Positions 37,701 to 48,700 of a stretch of 64,000 bases of DNA are shown in pieces. Source of the DNA: Brachionus plicatilis. Its lineage: Eukaryota > Rotifera > Eurotatoria > Ploima > Brachionidae. How positions within the stretch are numbered: the first letter of the stretch is position 1; each line of letters begins with the position of its first letter. The stretch lies in the NCBI GenBank assembly GCA_010279815.1, contig QEOQ01000180.1, forward strand, positions 1,334,451 through 1,398,450, given 5' to 3'. The position numbers and the translations under genes are program-made. A model generated the notes under the pieces. It was not told the DNA's origin. It worked only from the letters and a program-made list of their open reading frames with translations, and ran no database searches.

Positions 37701-38873
37701 TCCAAGATTGAATTATTTCTAATAAAATTTATTAAGTGAAAAATATGCAAAAAATTAATTTGTTTTTTAAAATTAAAATTCACAAATAATATTGAATTTT
37801 TTAAGTTTTATCGCACTCATCAAAATATCACTCTAAATGAGCCAAACAATTATCTAAACGAATATGATGATCTGAGGACTATAGGCCGTGGAGCTTCTGG
37901 TTTTGTGCAACTTGCAATAAGAAAAGTCGACCGGTTTGAGGTGGTCACAAAGTACATTCTTAAATCAAAAATTTATCGGGAAAATTGGATAACTGATAAA
38001 AAATACGGCGAAGTTCCGCTTGAGGTTTCCATACTGTGCAAGCTAGACCATCCAAATATTATAAAAGTAGTCGAGATATTTCAAGATTCAGAGCACATAC
38101 AAATGGTAATGGAAAAACATGGCTGCGGCATGGACTTATTTGAATTTATCGACAGACAAAGAAGACACATTGAAGAATCTCTAGCCAGTTACATATTCAA
38201 ACAAATTGTTTCTGCAGTATCATATTTACACTCGAATATGATTGTTCATAGGGACATCAAGGATGAGAATATTGTGATAAATGAAAATTTTCAAATAAAA
38301 TTAATTGATTTTGGATCAGCAGCTTATGTGACCAAAGGAAAAAAATTCGCTACTTTTTGCGGAACAATGGATTATTGCAGTCCTGATGTTCTGCTTGGAA
38401 ATAAGTACTACGGACCCGAACTTGATGTGTGGACATGCGGAATAGCCTTGTACACTTTGGTGTTTTGTGAAAATCCATTTCAAAGTGCTGACGAAACAAT
38501 CGAGTGCATACTCAAGCCACCATTTAAGGTGTCCAAAGAGTTGATGAAGCTTTTATTCTCTGTTTTATGTCCGAAGCCAGAATTGAGAGCTACCATTGAA
38601 GATATTGAATCCAACAACTGGGTAAATCAGTCTGTGGATTTGGCTAAATTTAAATGGAATGAGGTGATTAGAGACACTGAGTTTCACGGCAATAACGCTG
38701 GTGATTTGAATCGAGAGGAAGAGTTTAATCCAAATTTTGTGGTCAAACAGAACGACCAGTTGGGAGATAAACAAAATGATAACTTTGACTACAACGAAAA
38801 TTTTGATGGTCAAGAAAATCCTTATAGCAATTGCCAGTTTTCTTTTAAAAATTTATTGTCCAAAAGTTTTTAA
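31734..38873 (+). CDS. PASK: PAS domain-containing serine/threonine kinase (PASK)
   Basis: PASK couples PAS sensory domains to a kinase that regulates glycogen and translation. Exons 31734-32606, 32662-32844, 32895-32988, 33499-33644, 33871-35085, 37806-38873; about 1,192 residues in consistent phase. PAS A is in exon 1 (NNPNKALLVINGRTTEILTA, then FGFTEEKLIGMYL). A second PAS-like unit spans exons 2-5. The last exon holds the kinase: glycine loop GRGASGFV, lysine in VVTKYI, catalytic loop VHRDIKDEN, DFG in LIDFGSAAY, activation segment FATFCGTMDYCSPDV. The APE motif reads SPD, and GTxEY reads GTMDY, both Glu to Asp. The phase-0 donor at 35086 (CAA|GTAAGA) matches the phase-0 acceptor before 37806. 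Reading through that donor gives 27 more codons (VRFHKMRLMNNF...), then a stop overlapping AATAAA at 35166. The 2.7 kb intron is full of repeats. Confidence 0.9.
35670..35985 (-). mobile_element. LINE reverse-transcriptase C-terminal remnant (CR1/L2-like)
   Basis: Minus-strand translation gives the characteristic end of LINE ORF2: VLGMLKRTFTKWDLKSF, then RPHLEYASSAWNPLSKKD, INTLERVQRRFNK, VPELRNLDYETRIKKLELTT and LKERRERGHLIQYFKIF. A frameshift lies before RPHLEY and a stop after FNK, so it is dead. Sits in the last PASK intron, antisense to the gene. Confidence 0.88.
35986..36235. repeat. GC-rich minisatellite-like block
   Basis: Dense in CGGCC/GGCCG, in a genome where such strings are otherwise rare. 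Two imperfect copies share ACGGACGGCCACTTTGGCGG followed by GACCGC and GTTGGCCGGCCAAA. The block abuts the 5' side of the LINE fragment. It is open in several frames on both strands only because it lacks A/T-rich stop codons; none looks like a protein. Confidence 0.8.
36541..36625 (-). mobile_element. LINE-type 3' end with ATTT tail, copy 1
   Basis: (TTTA)n followed by AAGTCCCATGGACAAATTGA and AATAGAAAATTAAAT. On the minus strand this reads as a 3' UTR ending in a tetranucleotide tail. A nearly identical copy is at 52427-52505, and a diverged one in opposite orientation at about 44999-45050. Confidence 0.65.
36718..37300. mobile_element. Non-autonomous hAT transposon with intact target duplication
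   Basis: The ends are GGGTCATGTACAGAATGTGA (36718 on) and, reverse complemented at the right, GGGTCATGTCCAGAATGTGA: one mismatch in about 23. Both ends are flanked by the same 8 bases, TTTTGTTC, the target-duplication length of hAT elements. Subterminal GATCACCAAAA-type repeats occur near both ends. The interior encodes a short zinc-finger remnant at 37046-37137 and no full transposase. Lies in the last PASK intron. Confidence 0.9.
37046..37137 (+). pseudogene. Zinc-finger (BED/C2H2-like) remnant of a hAT transposase
   Basis: Translates as VECSICGEFMKNEKGV followed by KLHMSKKHKE and a stop. The spacing C-x2-C-x12-H-x4-H fits a C2H2 or BED-type finger as found at the N-terminus of hAT transposases. 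The upstream part (FDAAKLAAKK) is in another frame, so this is a relic. Confidence 0.7.
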
Positions 38874-39885
38874 ATTTGTTAGATTCATGTGGTTGAATTT
38901 ATCTTTGATCGTTTAATTTTTGACATGTTTGATTTGGACGGAAATTTTTTTTATTACTTTAATTAATTGAAACAATGCTGATAGAGATGTGCTTATACAA
39001 AAAAATCCACTTGCCGAGCAAAGAGCGGAACTAAAAATTAGACATTAAATATTGGAAGATTGATTAGAAAAATTTTAAATTACTAAAAAGTCGAAAAAAT
39101 TAATGAGCATTCGTTTGGAATCAGAAACCAGTTATATACCATAATCGGTGTGCATAGAGTGGTAAATATTAATTGACTTGAATAAGCGGATGCAATAAAT
39201 AAATAGACCAAAAATTTTATATAATATTCGTTTTTTTTATAATCTTTAATCATTTCATTATTATTAAAATCAATTGAGGTCCAATTTTGCCTTAAATATA
39301 ATTTTTTTTTTATTTTATATTTTAAGATAAGACAATGTCTTTTTATGTGTAACAAAATTTGTTATTTTTTTTCATAGAAATATATAAATTAAAATTTTTT
39401 CTAATAAATTTTTATACGACATCCTAAATTTTTATAAATTAAAATCTTGAATTTTTTGCTTTAATCAATACAACAAGGTAAACAATTAAAAATATTTACA
39501 GAAAACTTAAAAAATATTCATAAACTCATTATTCATATCAAAATCTGAATAAACTAATAGTGATGTTCATCGCAAGGGCAATCAATTAAAAAATTTAATT
39601 TTTAAGTTTAAAATTAAATAGGAATTTATAGGTTCCATTAAAAATTTTATTTTAAAACAGTTACTTATGAAATACTGGATATTATTTTCATTCTCATTTC
39701 TCATTTTTTTAAGAAGTCGTGTAAAAATATACTAAAAATAAAAATCTTGTTTTTTTTTTTAATTCTTTCGATTTAAAAAATTATCATTAAAATAATATAA
39801 AAAAATTTTATTTAAATCTTTAGATTCGTTTTTGTTAATTCTGTGAACAGACAGTGTCTTTATTGGAAATGAGAAAAAAATTTAC
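38874..39885. other. Gene-free interval
   Basis: AT-rich sequence after PASK. A 90-codon minus-strand open frame (39083-39355) contains one hydrophobic stretch but no family signature and was not called. Nothing else supportable. Confidence 0.45.
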
Positions 39886-40257
39886 TTACTCTTGTAAAGC
39901 AATCAATCCTCTTTGTGAGTTTTTATAAATTTTATACTTAGAATAAAAATAAAATGATATTGCATAAAACAAAAAATGAAGACATTCTTCCCAAGGCAGT
40001 ACTTCGGCATATGCTGATACTAATACATGGTAAATAATAAGATTATTAAAAGCGAAAGCAGTCAAAAAAACGTTTAATTGATTGTATTTTTTTTTGGAAT
40101 TTATGGAGCCAACATAAATAAATAAAAAAAAATTCACCAACAGTGCTAAATATTTCGATAAACTTGACACTAATAGCAGTGCATAATACGATAAAAATGG
40201 AGTAATATAAGGTTTGAGAAAAATTTGGAAATATTTTGGAATAATTCTAAGTATCAT
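39886..40257 (-). CDS. Possible exon of a multipass membrane protein
   Basis: Not recognised. From an ATG at 40257 the frame is open for 123 codons and strongly hydrophobic, with about four potential membrane helices (e.g. FLSYYALLLVSSLSKYLALL and LHFLFYAISFYFYSKYKI). The end contains a good splice donor (CAAGA|GTAAGTAA near 39887), suggesting that coding continues in another exon, which I could not find. AT-rich sequence easily produces hydrophobic frames by chance, so this is tentative. Confidence 0.35.
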   Translation of the reverse strand: MILRIIPKYFQIFLKPYITPFLSYYALLLVSSLSKYLALLVNFFLFIYVGSINSKKKYNQLNVFLTAFAFNNLIIYHVLVSAYAEVLPWEECLHFLFYAISFYFYSKYKIYKNSQRGLIALQE

Positions 40258-42945
40258 TTTTCGTCAAAATTAAACTTGATTTCATAAAATTCATTAAAAT
40301 TTCAGCCAAATTCATTTCAGAAAGTGCATTCTATAAAATTTTAAGAAAAAAATTACTGGATAGAAGCTAAATTTTAAAAAAGCGTTCAATTTATGCAAAA
40401 AAAAACTAATTGATTTTTTAAATTCTGTCAAAAACGACGATTTCAATTTCTTTCCTATTTCCTTCCTATTTGAAAATAAAACTATAAATTATGATTAATC
40501 AAATAAGATATTGCTTATGACTCTTCTTTTTAATCAATTAAAAAGCGTTTCTTTATTAAATTAGTCAAAATAGCCTAAAAAAGTTTAGATTTAGTATCCA
40601 GATACGTGCAAATAAACTTAAAAAGTTCACTTTAGCTATCAGATATCTTATATTAAAATATCATTTTTAAATTTTTATTAATCTACTGGATCAAGTTTTA
40701 AAATTATCATTAAAATCGAACCATGATTCAAAGTAAATTTAATTGTCCAATAATCAGAATATTTAAATGAGCCTAAATAGTAGCTTTTAGAAAAAATTTG
40801 CAATTAAAAAAAAACACGCTCTTTTTAAATATATCTTTTAAAATTTTTAAAATGACTGCTGATTTATATGAATATTTTTACTTAAAACTAAAATTTAAGT
40901 CAATAATTCACAATCGATTTCCTATTTGTATTTTTATTTTTAAATCATTAAACTTATGCAATTTAGAAAATTTAGAATAAATAAAAAAGAATCGCCTCGT
41001 TAAATGAATAATTTTAAAATAATTTGAATTATTCTTCGTTTTTTTTCCAAAATCAAAGTTTAGTCATGGAACAATGCTTTTTAAATAGAATTTTTTTTGA
41101 AATTATGCCATAAAAATATTCTTGAAAAATGAAATAAAAAGTCTAAACATAAATTATAATTGATTTTGTTTAAAGGCTCTGTTCAGGTTTAAAAAAAAAA
41201 AAAAACTACTTTCAAAATAGTCGATAAACATAAGTATTTATTAAAGAATAATTTAGCGTTTCTAAGGAGCTTTTTGAATCAGTATGATTTCATTTACCTG
41301 CTTTTTTTAATTAGATTTTGACTGAAATATTCTTCTAGACTGGCGCTTCAAAAAATAGTGAAATACTTATTCAAAAAGAATTAAATTGATTTTCGTATAC
41401 AACGGTCTATAATTGCTTTTAAGAAAAATGGGACAAATCGACGAATAGTAACTATAACCATAGTCTGATAGATTAAATCATTTAATATTTGCGCATTTTT
41501 TTAAAGCATAACAGTATATTTTAAAAAAAAGTACCTAAGAAAGTGATTTTGATGATTTTTTGATATATCTTATGGATTTTTTATTATTTCATTAGCATTA
41601 GGAAGCTTAATTTCAAAAAAATTTAAATTAAATTAAATTTTCGATATTTTAAGTCTTAAATTGCGTAATTTTGTTTAAATGATCAAATAAAAAATCAATC
41701 AAATTAAATTATTAAAGCTTATTATATTTTATTTATGACTTTTTTTTATTTTTAAAAATTCTTTCATTTTATTAAAAAACATAATAAAATTAAAATATTA
41801 TTCGAAAATTTGATTGATTAAATTTTTAATAAACTTAACAGTTTCTTCAAATGCGGAAAAAGAGAGCAAATTTTGAAAAAAAATATTTTTTTAAATATTA
41901 AAAACCAAAGTAACTAAAAAATATATTAAAAGTTAAAAATAAATAATTTGTTAAAATAGCAGAAGAATTTACAAGTTATTTTTTCAAGTTTGATAAAATA
42001 AATTGTATTGAAAGAGAAAAATAAAAGTGTTAATAGATATAGTTTTTTTCTTTTAATCTTTCTCTTATCACTTGATGGTTATAAAATTTTTTTTATATTT
42101 GAAAATTTATTAAATTTATGTTAAATTTTAAAATAATTTTTGGTAATTTAGAAATGTGGTGTGCAAACTAAAATTTCGTTTCACATGACATGTTTTTATA
42201 GTTTGAAGTATTGTTCGATTTTGTAGGACAGTTTAAAAGAGCCAGAATTTAGAGTTTAGATTAACTAAGTATTATTAAATAATTAAAGTAATAAAGATCA
42301 ATAGTTATTTGGTCAATATCTATATAATTAATCGATAAATCAATAAAGAAACATTCGAAAAACTTGACCTTGAACACAGTTGAAATTTTTCCGAAAATTT
42401 TAAATAATTCGATATAAAAATTAAATTAATAGATCAATGTTGATCGGGAAAAAATTAACTTTTTGTATTTTAATTAGATTTGTATATATTTATTTAATTT
42501 AATGCTGAAAAAATTTGATCACATTTAAATAAACTGAGCGATTTCAATATCAGGAAGACACTGAATAAAACCTCTAGTAGCATTCGGAAATGAGTTTCGG
42601 AAGGTTTCCATTTTGGTTTTATCAATATATTACGATGAATCTTTTTGTAGTTCAAGAATTGTTCGATTCTTTACTTTTTCTTTTTAATTCAATCGTTAAA
42701 GCAGTTTAAATATGATTTAAATTGTTTTTATTTTATTATTTAAGGCGAAAATTGAAACAAAATTAATTGTTTTTATCCAATTAAAATAATAAACCAAGTT
42801 TCCAATCCAAACTAACAAATATGAAATTTTGTTCTAGCATCTTTCGATTCTGAAGTATCTTAGAAAATTTTTATTAATCAAAAAAAATAATTAATGCCAC
42901 CAAAATCTAAATTTTTTATTAAAAACGCTCATAAAATTTTAGATA
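40258..42945. other. Gene-free AT-rich interval
   Basis: No coding exon, RNA gene or bounded repeat seen. The 60-codon plus-strand frame near 40798 looks like chance. The right edge is the start of the DNA-transposon cluster. Confidence 0.5.
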
Positions 42946-43597
42946 CAGTGCACTCGCGCTTACACGGATCCCTTTATAACGAATATCACATTATGACGAA
43001 TGAAGTTTAAGTGAACAAAAATGATTTTTTATTCATCAATTAAATTTTTATCTGGAAAAGTAAAAATAATGACAATAGAAAGGACAATAAATTAACTCCA
43101 ACCGAACTATCCCGAAAGTATGGCTTAACAGCCTCACAATTTCAACAATCGTCTGATGCATCTGAGTATAAAAAGACTGAAAAATAACTTGATATGTGGT
43201 TCAGAGGCACATAAACACACAATTCATAAAAAATCGAATCAATCGAAAACAGTTCGATTTTAAAACAAATAGATGTTTTGGATACAATTTGTAAAATAAA
43301 AACAGCTTAGAACAACGTAGCATCCTCTACAATATCAAGATTTTTTAGAAAAGGAGGATTCACAAAATTATCTAATTTCAATGTCTTTGAGTTCACTGAG
43401 AATGATCAGTTAGAGTTTGATAAGCTTGTTTCAGCATTGACAAACAAAATCATGAATTTTGGCAAATGTGTTTTTCTACATTGTGATGATGTGGTTTCTT
43501 CAGGTGAGATATACATACAATGATGATTTAGCTGCAATTCAACAAATTGAGAATAACGAAGAATCCACCAATATTAATAAACCCTAACTGACTCGAT
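42946..43597 (+). mobile_element. Decayed pogo/Tigger-like DNA transposon
   Basis: Begins after TA with CAGTGCACTCGCGCTTACAC and GGATCCCTTTATAACGAATA, a pogo-type terminal repeat. Transposase pieces follow in plus frames: a helix-turn-helix (LTPTELSRKYGLTASQF, near 43095) and a C-terminal part (TISRFFRKGGFTKLSNFNVF near 43335, ending DDLAAIQQIENNEES). The catalytic middle is missing and frames are broken. No right-hand terminal repeat was found, so the right boundary is approximate. Confidence 0.7.
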
Positions 43598-44346
43598 AAA
43601 ACACTATTTTTATTTAATTCAATTTTGTATCTTAAATAATCTTCATCATTTTTTTGAATATAACAAACTGAATCTTTTACTTAATTGTAAAATAGATACA
43701 GTGCTTTTATTTTGCATGGTTCTTGCAACAATTTGTGTAATTTTACGTAAAATTACCCACAAAATCTTATGTAGGATTACGTAAAATTACTTCAAAATCT
43801 GTAGTAAATTCGTAGTAAATTCGATTTCGGCCAAAAAATTGCCATTTTTTGCTCTTTTTTTTTTGATTTTTAATAAATTTTGATTATTTTAATTATTTAA
43901 AAAATAAAAAAATTAAAATTATTTCTTACAAAATCTTTTAATTCATTACATTATTTGATGTAAATTTTGGTAATTTTTTCTAATAATTTAATAGTTCTTG
44001 TAAAAAATGGTAAGAAATAGTAAAAAAATTCACAATTTTAAATTTTAAATCATTAATTGTTTAAAAACTTATTCTTAATGGCTCTTCCTAAATGGTTAGG
44101 TTGAACTTATAAATTTAGTATGAAGTTAAATATATTAGCTTGGATTTCATTTAAAGGATTTATAAAATTTGTATTAATTGTTTAATAAGTAAAATTAATT
44201 AAGTTTCTAAGATATTTTAAGATATTTAAAGAGAAAATTGACAAAAGAATATTTTAAATAGATAATAGACGACAGTTTAATTCCAGTAGCATATGCAAAT
44301 ATTTTGCATCAAGACAACGATCCAAAACATGCATTACTTATATGTA

Positions 44347-44646
44347 CAGTGGTTCTTGCTAAAATTAAATGGTCCGTTCCCGAAAAGGAATGGAATGGAG
44401 ACGCAAACCATTCCCGTTCCGTTCCATTCCACCCCATCTGTTCCGATCCATCAATTCCATTCCATTCCATCCATTCCAACCGTTCCATCCGTTCCATCCG
44501 TTCCATTCCAACCGTTTCATCCGTTCCATTCCAACCGTTCCGTTCCATCCGTTCCGATCCATCAATTCCATCCGTTCCAACCGTTCCGTTCCATCCATTC
44601 CATTCCTTTTCGGGAACGGACCATTTAATTTTAGCAAGAACCACTG
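44347..44646. mobile_element. 300-bp Tc1/mariner-like MITE with perfect 53-bp inverted repeats
   Basis: Flanked by TA on both sides (44345-44346 and 44647-44648). The two ends are perfect inverted copies of 53 bases starting CAGTGGTTCTTGCTAAAATT. The core is a tandem array of CCATTCC/CCGTTCC-type units. Inserted within the transposase remnant of the larger element, so it is the younger insertion. Confidence 0.93.
44412..44610. repeat. CATTCC/CGTTCC short tandem array
   Basis: Imperfect 5-6 base units (CCATT, CCGTT, CCAAC) run through the core of the MITE. The pattern resembles ATTCC-type satellites. Frames open across it on both strands encode only Pro/Ser/Phe or Trp/Asn/Gly repeats and are not genes. 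Confidence 0.85.
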
Positions 44647-44987
44647 TACAAATTAATGTCAATAAAATAAAATTAATTGGGCAAAACAAAACTTAGAATT
44701 ATAAAAAAATAACAAAATTTAAATAAAAATATTAAAATACTAAATCTCTACCAAGATTCCTAGATCAAAATCCTATTGAATTGGTTTAGAAGGAGTGGAA
44801 AAGGGAAATTTTAAATTAAAATAAAGAGCAAAAAATGACAATTTTTTGGCCGAAATCGAATTTTCCATGCCTTACAGATATTGATGTAATTTTACCTAAT
44901 CCTACATAAGATTTTGTGTGTAAGAAAGTGTAAGATTACGTAAAATTACACAAATTGTTGCAAGAACCATGCAAAATAAAAGCACTG

Positions 44988-45782
44988 TTTTTAATTGTAT
45001 ATTAAATTCTTATTTCAATTTGTTCATGGGACTTAGACTTTAATTAAATTGATTAATTAATAGAAACAATTAATAGAGTGTATAAGCAAAAAAAAAAGCA
45101 ATTGATGGACTAATTTCAGCTACAGAATATTTTATGATTAGCTAAGAGCACTGCAACAATAAGATAGGTTCAGTCTTTAAACTTGTCACCTCCAAAAATT
45201 TTTATAATATGTGTATAATTTCCGAAAATGATAAACTTCATCTGACAATTTTGATTTCTTTTTACTAGAATAACAAAACAAAATTATTAACATTTTTAAA
45301 AATTTTATTTCATATTTTTTCATTTAATTAAACAATTTTACCTTTTATAAAAATATTTCTGCTCAATGTGATTCAAAATTACTTACAATTCTTTTGATTT
45401 TCGATTTTGAACACAAATAGAATTATTTAAAAATATATCTATAGATGAGTTTTCAAATTTTAGCAGCATTCGAAAACAAAATTCTATAAATTATATGTTT
45501 ATTCTATATAATAAGTGAAAAAATAAATTCAAAAAATACATAAAAATTTTTAAATAAAATTAAAAATTATTTAGTCCTGCGAATATAAACAAAATTGTAA
45601 ATATGTGCATTACTCTTGCGAGACTTTTTTAAACATTTGCTCGCTTTAACGAACGACAAACGATCATTTATAAAATAGATGACACTAACGATGAACACAA
45701 ATTAAATTAAAATTCAAAAAGATTTGTTATAAAATTATCTTAAAATATTTAATGAAAAATTTTACACTTAAATTTTTGTTTC
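44988..45782. other. Gene-free interval with a diverged LINE-tail repeat
   Basis: Contains GTTCATGGGACTTAGACTTT at about 45016-45036, a plus-orientation relative of the repeats at 36541 and 52427. The remainder is AT-rich without a supportable gene and includes the 3' UTR of the XK-related gene. Confidence 0.55.
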
Positions 45783-48700
45783 CTAAAAAAAAACCTCATT
45801 TCCACTCAAACTACGAGAACTATCGCATCTTAATAATGTACATCTTTTGCTCATTTTATTTGAAATATTGTCGTAAAGCTCGTTAATGTCAATTATGTCA
45901 TTTAAATTGACCAAAGGTGGATTCAATATATCCATACTTAATTCAGAAGAACTTCCATTATATTCATCAATATCTTGATCATTGTAGTTTTTGTCCGAAA
46001 ACGACACTACACTCTTGAAGCTATCGGTTGACGAGTTCATCGAATTTGGCGAAACAGCTGCAAAATATTCCGCGGAATTCTTTTTGCCAATAGAACCTGC
46101 TTCTGATAAAACATCGGCTTCATTTCGTTTTAATTCAGTCTGATCATCAAAATTCAATTTTCTCTCATTTCTAATTACAACTAGACTATCTGACGAAGAA
46201 TACAAATTTAAAAATTTGGTAAAATTATTCTTGAAAATATGCTTTTTTTCCTTTTTTTTAGTTTGATTGTTAATTTGTGTCTCAAAATTTTGAGGCATTT
46301 TGATCAATTTCATGGTCGAGGCTGAGTTTTCATTTTCGTTACTGATCGAAGAGCTTGATGAGCTTTTGGCCGAGTCTGTTGGCCTTTCAGCATTGTTTGG
46401 TTGGAAATTATTCACCCTGTTTTGCTCCTCGTCCAAGTCGGACTCGGTCAGATCATAAAAATCAGCTGGTTTGAGCATTTCTTTGTGGATAAAATGAAAA
46501 TTGTCCGATTTTTGAACACACACTTGGATTTTGTGTGACGGATGACAGTGCAGATAGTAAACAATTTGGAAGGTGATGGCTATCCAAAATCCGATAACCA
46601 CTATGAGCAATAGAGTTAATTTATAATTAAAATTTTGTTCTTTTGAAAAAAGAAAATAACAAATACAAAAGAGTATATTTTCCGAGTAAAAAATAGAATA
46701 ATAAATTAAGTATCTGTATCGAGTTGGGCCGGCTTTGAGATTAAAATAGGCAAATATGTAGATAAATGAACATATAAGGTCGTAAAACTTTTCGAATATG
46801 TGCTCGCGGGCACTGTAGACTTCCTCGGATGTGATACAGTAATTGGTTTTTAAATTAAGGATCCAAAAGTACATAATTAACCAGTGAATAAAAATAATCA
46901 TGAAAAACCATGAGCGAAATGTGCTGGCAAAGATAGCCATGGAAAGAACTCGAGGAGCGATCAGGAAGACATACCAGACAAACTGCATTATAGTCGATAA
47001 CCATCTCATGGGACGTGGTAATGGCTTGTTTGTTTCGAGACAGAATATAAATTGCTGATTGCGAAGACAACGGTGGTATCCAGCCAGAGCGTAGCCCATA
47101 GAAAATAAAGATGAAAGTATGCTCACCAGTTGCTTTATTTCTATGCTTGTTGTCTGAAAATCTTTAAAGGTAAACACTACAATGTTGGCGCTTCCGATTT
47201 CGTTTAGGTTCTGAGTGGTGATGACGTAAAGTTGGAGCAGCACTTGAGGGCCACTATCCAGAAAAACGTCAATCAACCGAAGCATGCCGATGTCTGTATC
47301 ACATTTTATTTGCTTTTCGATGTAATATTTTTCCCATTTTAGATTATGAAATAATGATCGACAAGCCCATCCTTTAAAAGGTAACATTTTTTAAAGACAA
47401 TTTTTTTCAATTTGTCAATTTGATAAGTTTAGAAATTGTTTTTGTAATTGAAATTACTTTTTTTATCACTAAAATAAATTTACTTGATTTTAAATAACTT
47501 TTTATTAATAAACGACTTTTTTGAAAAAAATTTAAAAAAAACTCTTTTGATATAAAATTTTTATTTTTATAAGAATTATTTCCAAAATAATAATAAAAAT
47601 AATAAAATGTTTTCACCAAATTCTAAAATGCTCAATTTGGAAAGTAAATCCGATAGTATTTTTATTTAAAGAGTGGAAACTCAAACGATTGCTAGACAAA
47701 GATAAAGATTAAAATAAAGAAAAAGGTGCTGAGTATTTTGGAGTTTAGAAGCTATTTTAAAGCATTTAATTATTTTTTTTTTTAAAGTATTTTTACAATT
47801 GAAAAGTTTTTTTAACTTGATAAAGCTTTTGTATATTGAAAAAATCTTTTAAATATCTAAATAAAATATCATATCTTAAAAAAATAGTTTTATTTTAATT
47901 GTCAATTAAATTTTTTCTTGTTCCATTTTTATATATGATAATATTATATTTCGATTTGTCCATTAGATTAAAATTTAATTAAATAAATAAAATAAAAATA
48001 TCGTTTTATACGCTAAATTTTTTCTAAATTAAATGTAAGTAGCTAAATTTTATTCAATTAGTGATAAAAAAATAAAGGTTATTTAATAAAGAATCATTAT
48101 AAATTCGATTACAATGCTATTTTTTACATACAATAAGTGATTGTAAAATTATTTAATATTTTTAATACTTTAAGAGTTCCATTATTATGTCAACTTTACA
48201 GTGTATTTTTAATGAAACATATTATTTTTAATTTCTATTTTTAATAGAAATAAAAATCAATAAAAATAAAATCAGAACGTAGACTTTAATTTAGGTTACT
48301 TTGACTTAAACTAGGCCGCCAGAATAACTTCCGTTCCAGGTAGTCTTAATATCTGGCTAATTATGTACTTCTTGAACTAGGTAGTTATTTTTCTCAATTC
48401 AATTTTAAAATTTTTTTCTTTATTTTGAGATTAAGAGAAAATTTTTTAAATTAAAAAAAAAATAATAAATACTATGAAAAATAAATCCTTTTTACTGGAA
48501 TAAACGCCTGATTTTGAAACAAATTGAAAAAAATTGCCTAGCCACGCAAATTTTTTATTTATTTTATAATATTTTATTTGTTTATTTTTATTCAATTAAA
48601 TTGAGAAGCAGATCGATTGATAGAGTTCTATATAGATAGAAAAATTTAAAGTTAAATAAAATAATTATGGACGCTCATTAATTAGCACCGTATTGAGTAA

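Larger units (their letters stand above)
43699..44987 (+). mobile_element. Decayed Tc1/mariner-type transposon with long inverted repeats
   Basis: Terminal inverted repeats of about 165-170 bases, starting CAGTGCTTTTATTTTGCATG on both ends, extend inward through ACGTAAAATTAC motifs to GATTTCGGCCAAAAAATTG. The interior retains Tc1-type DDE transposase pieces: HQDNDPKHALLI (near 44305) and PRFLDQNPIELV-stop-KEWKREI (near 44755). The left flank is TA; the right TA is altered to TT. A 300-bp MITE is inserted between the transposase pieces. The element is inactive. Confidence 0.85.

Noticed and set aside
39083..39355. A 90-codon minus-strand frame with a hydrophobic stretch
   Set aside because: AT-rich sequence yields hydrophobic frames by chance; no conserved motif or splice link was found.
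44293..44696. Several overlapping open frames on both strands encoding Pro/Ser/Phe-rich or Trp/Asn/Gly-rich repeats
   Set aside because: They are by-products of the CATTCC-type tandem array and the MITE ends, not conserved proteins.
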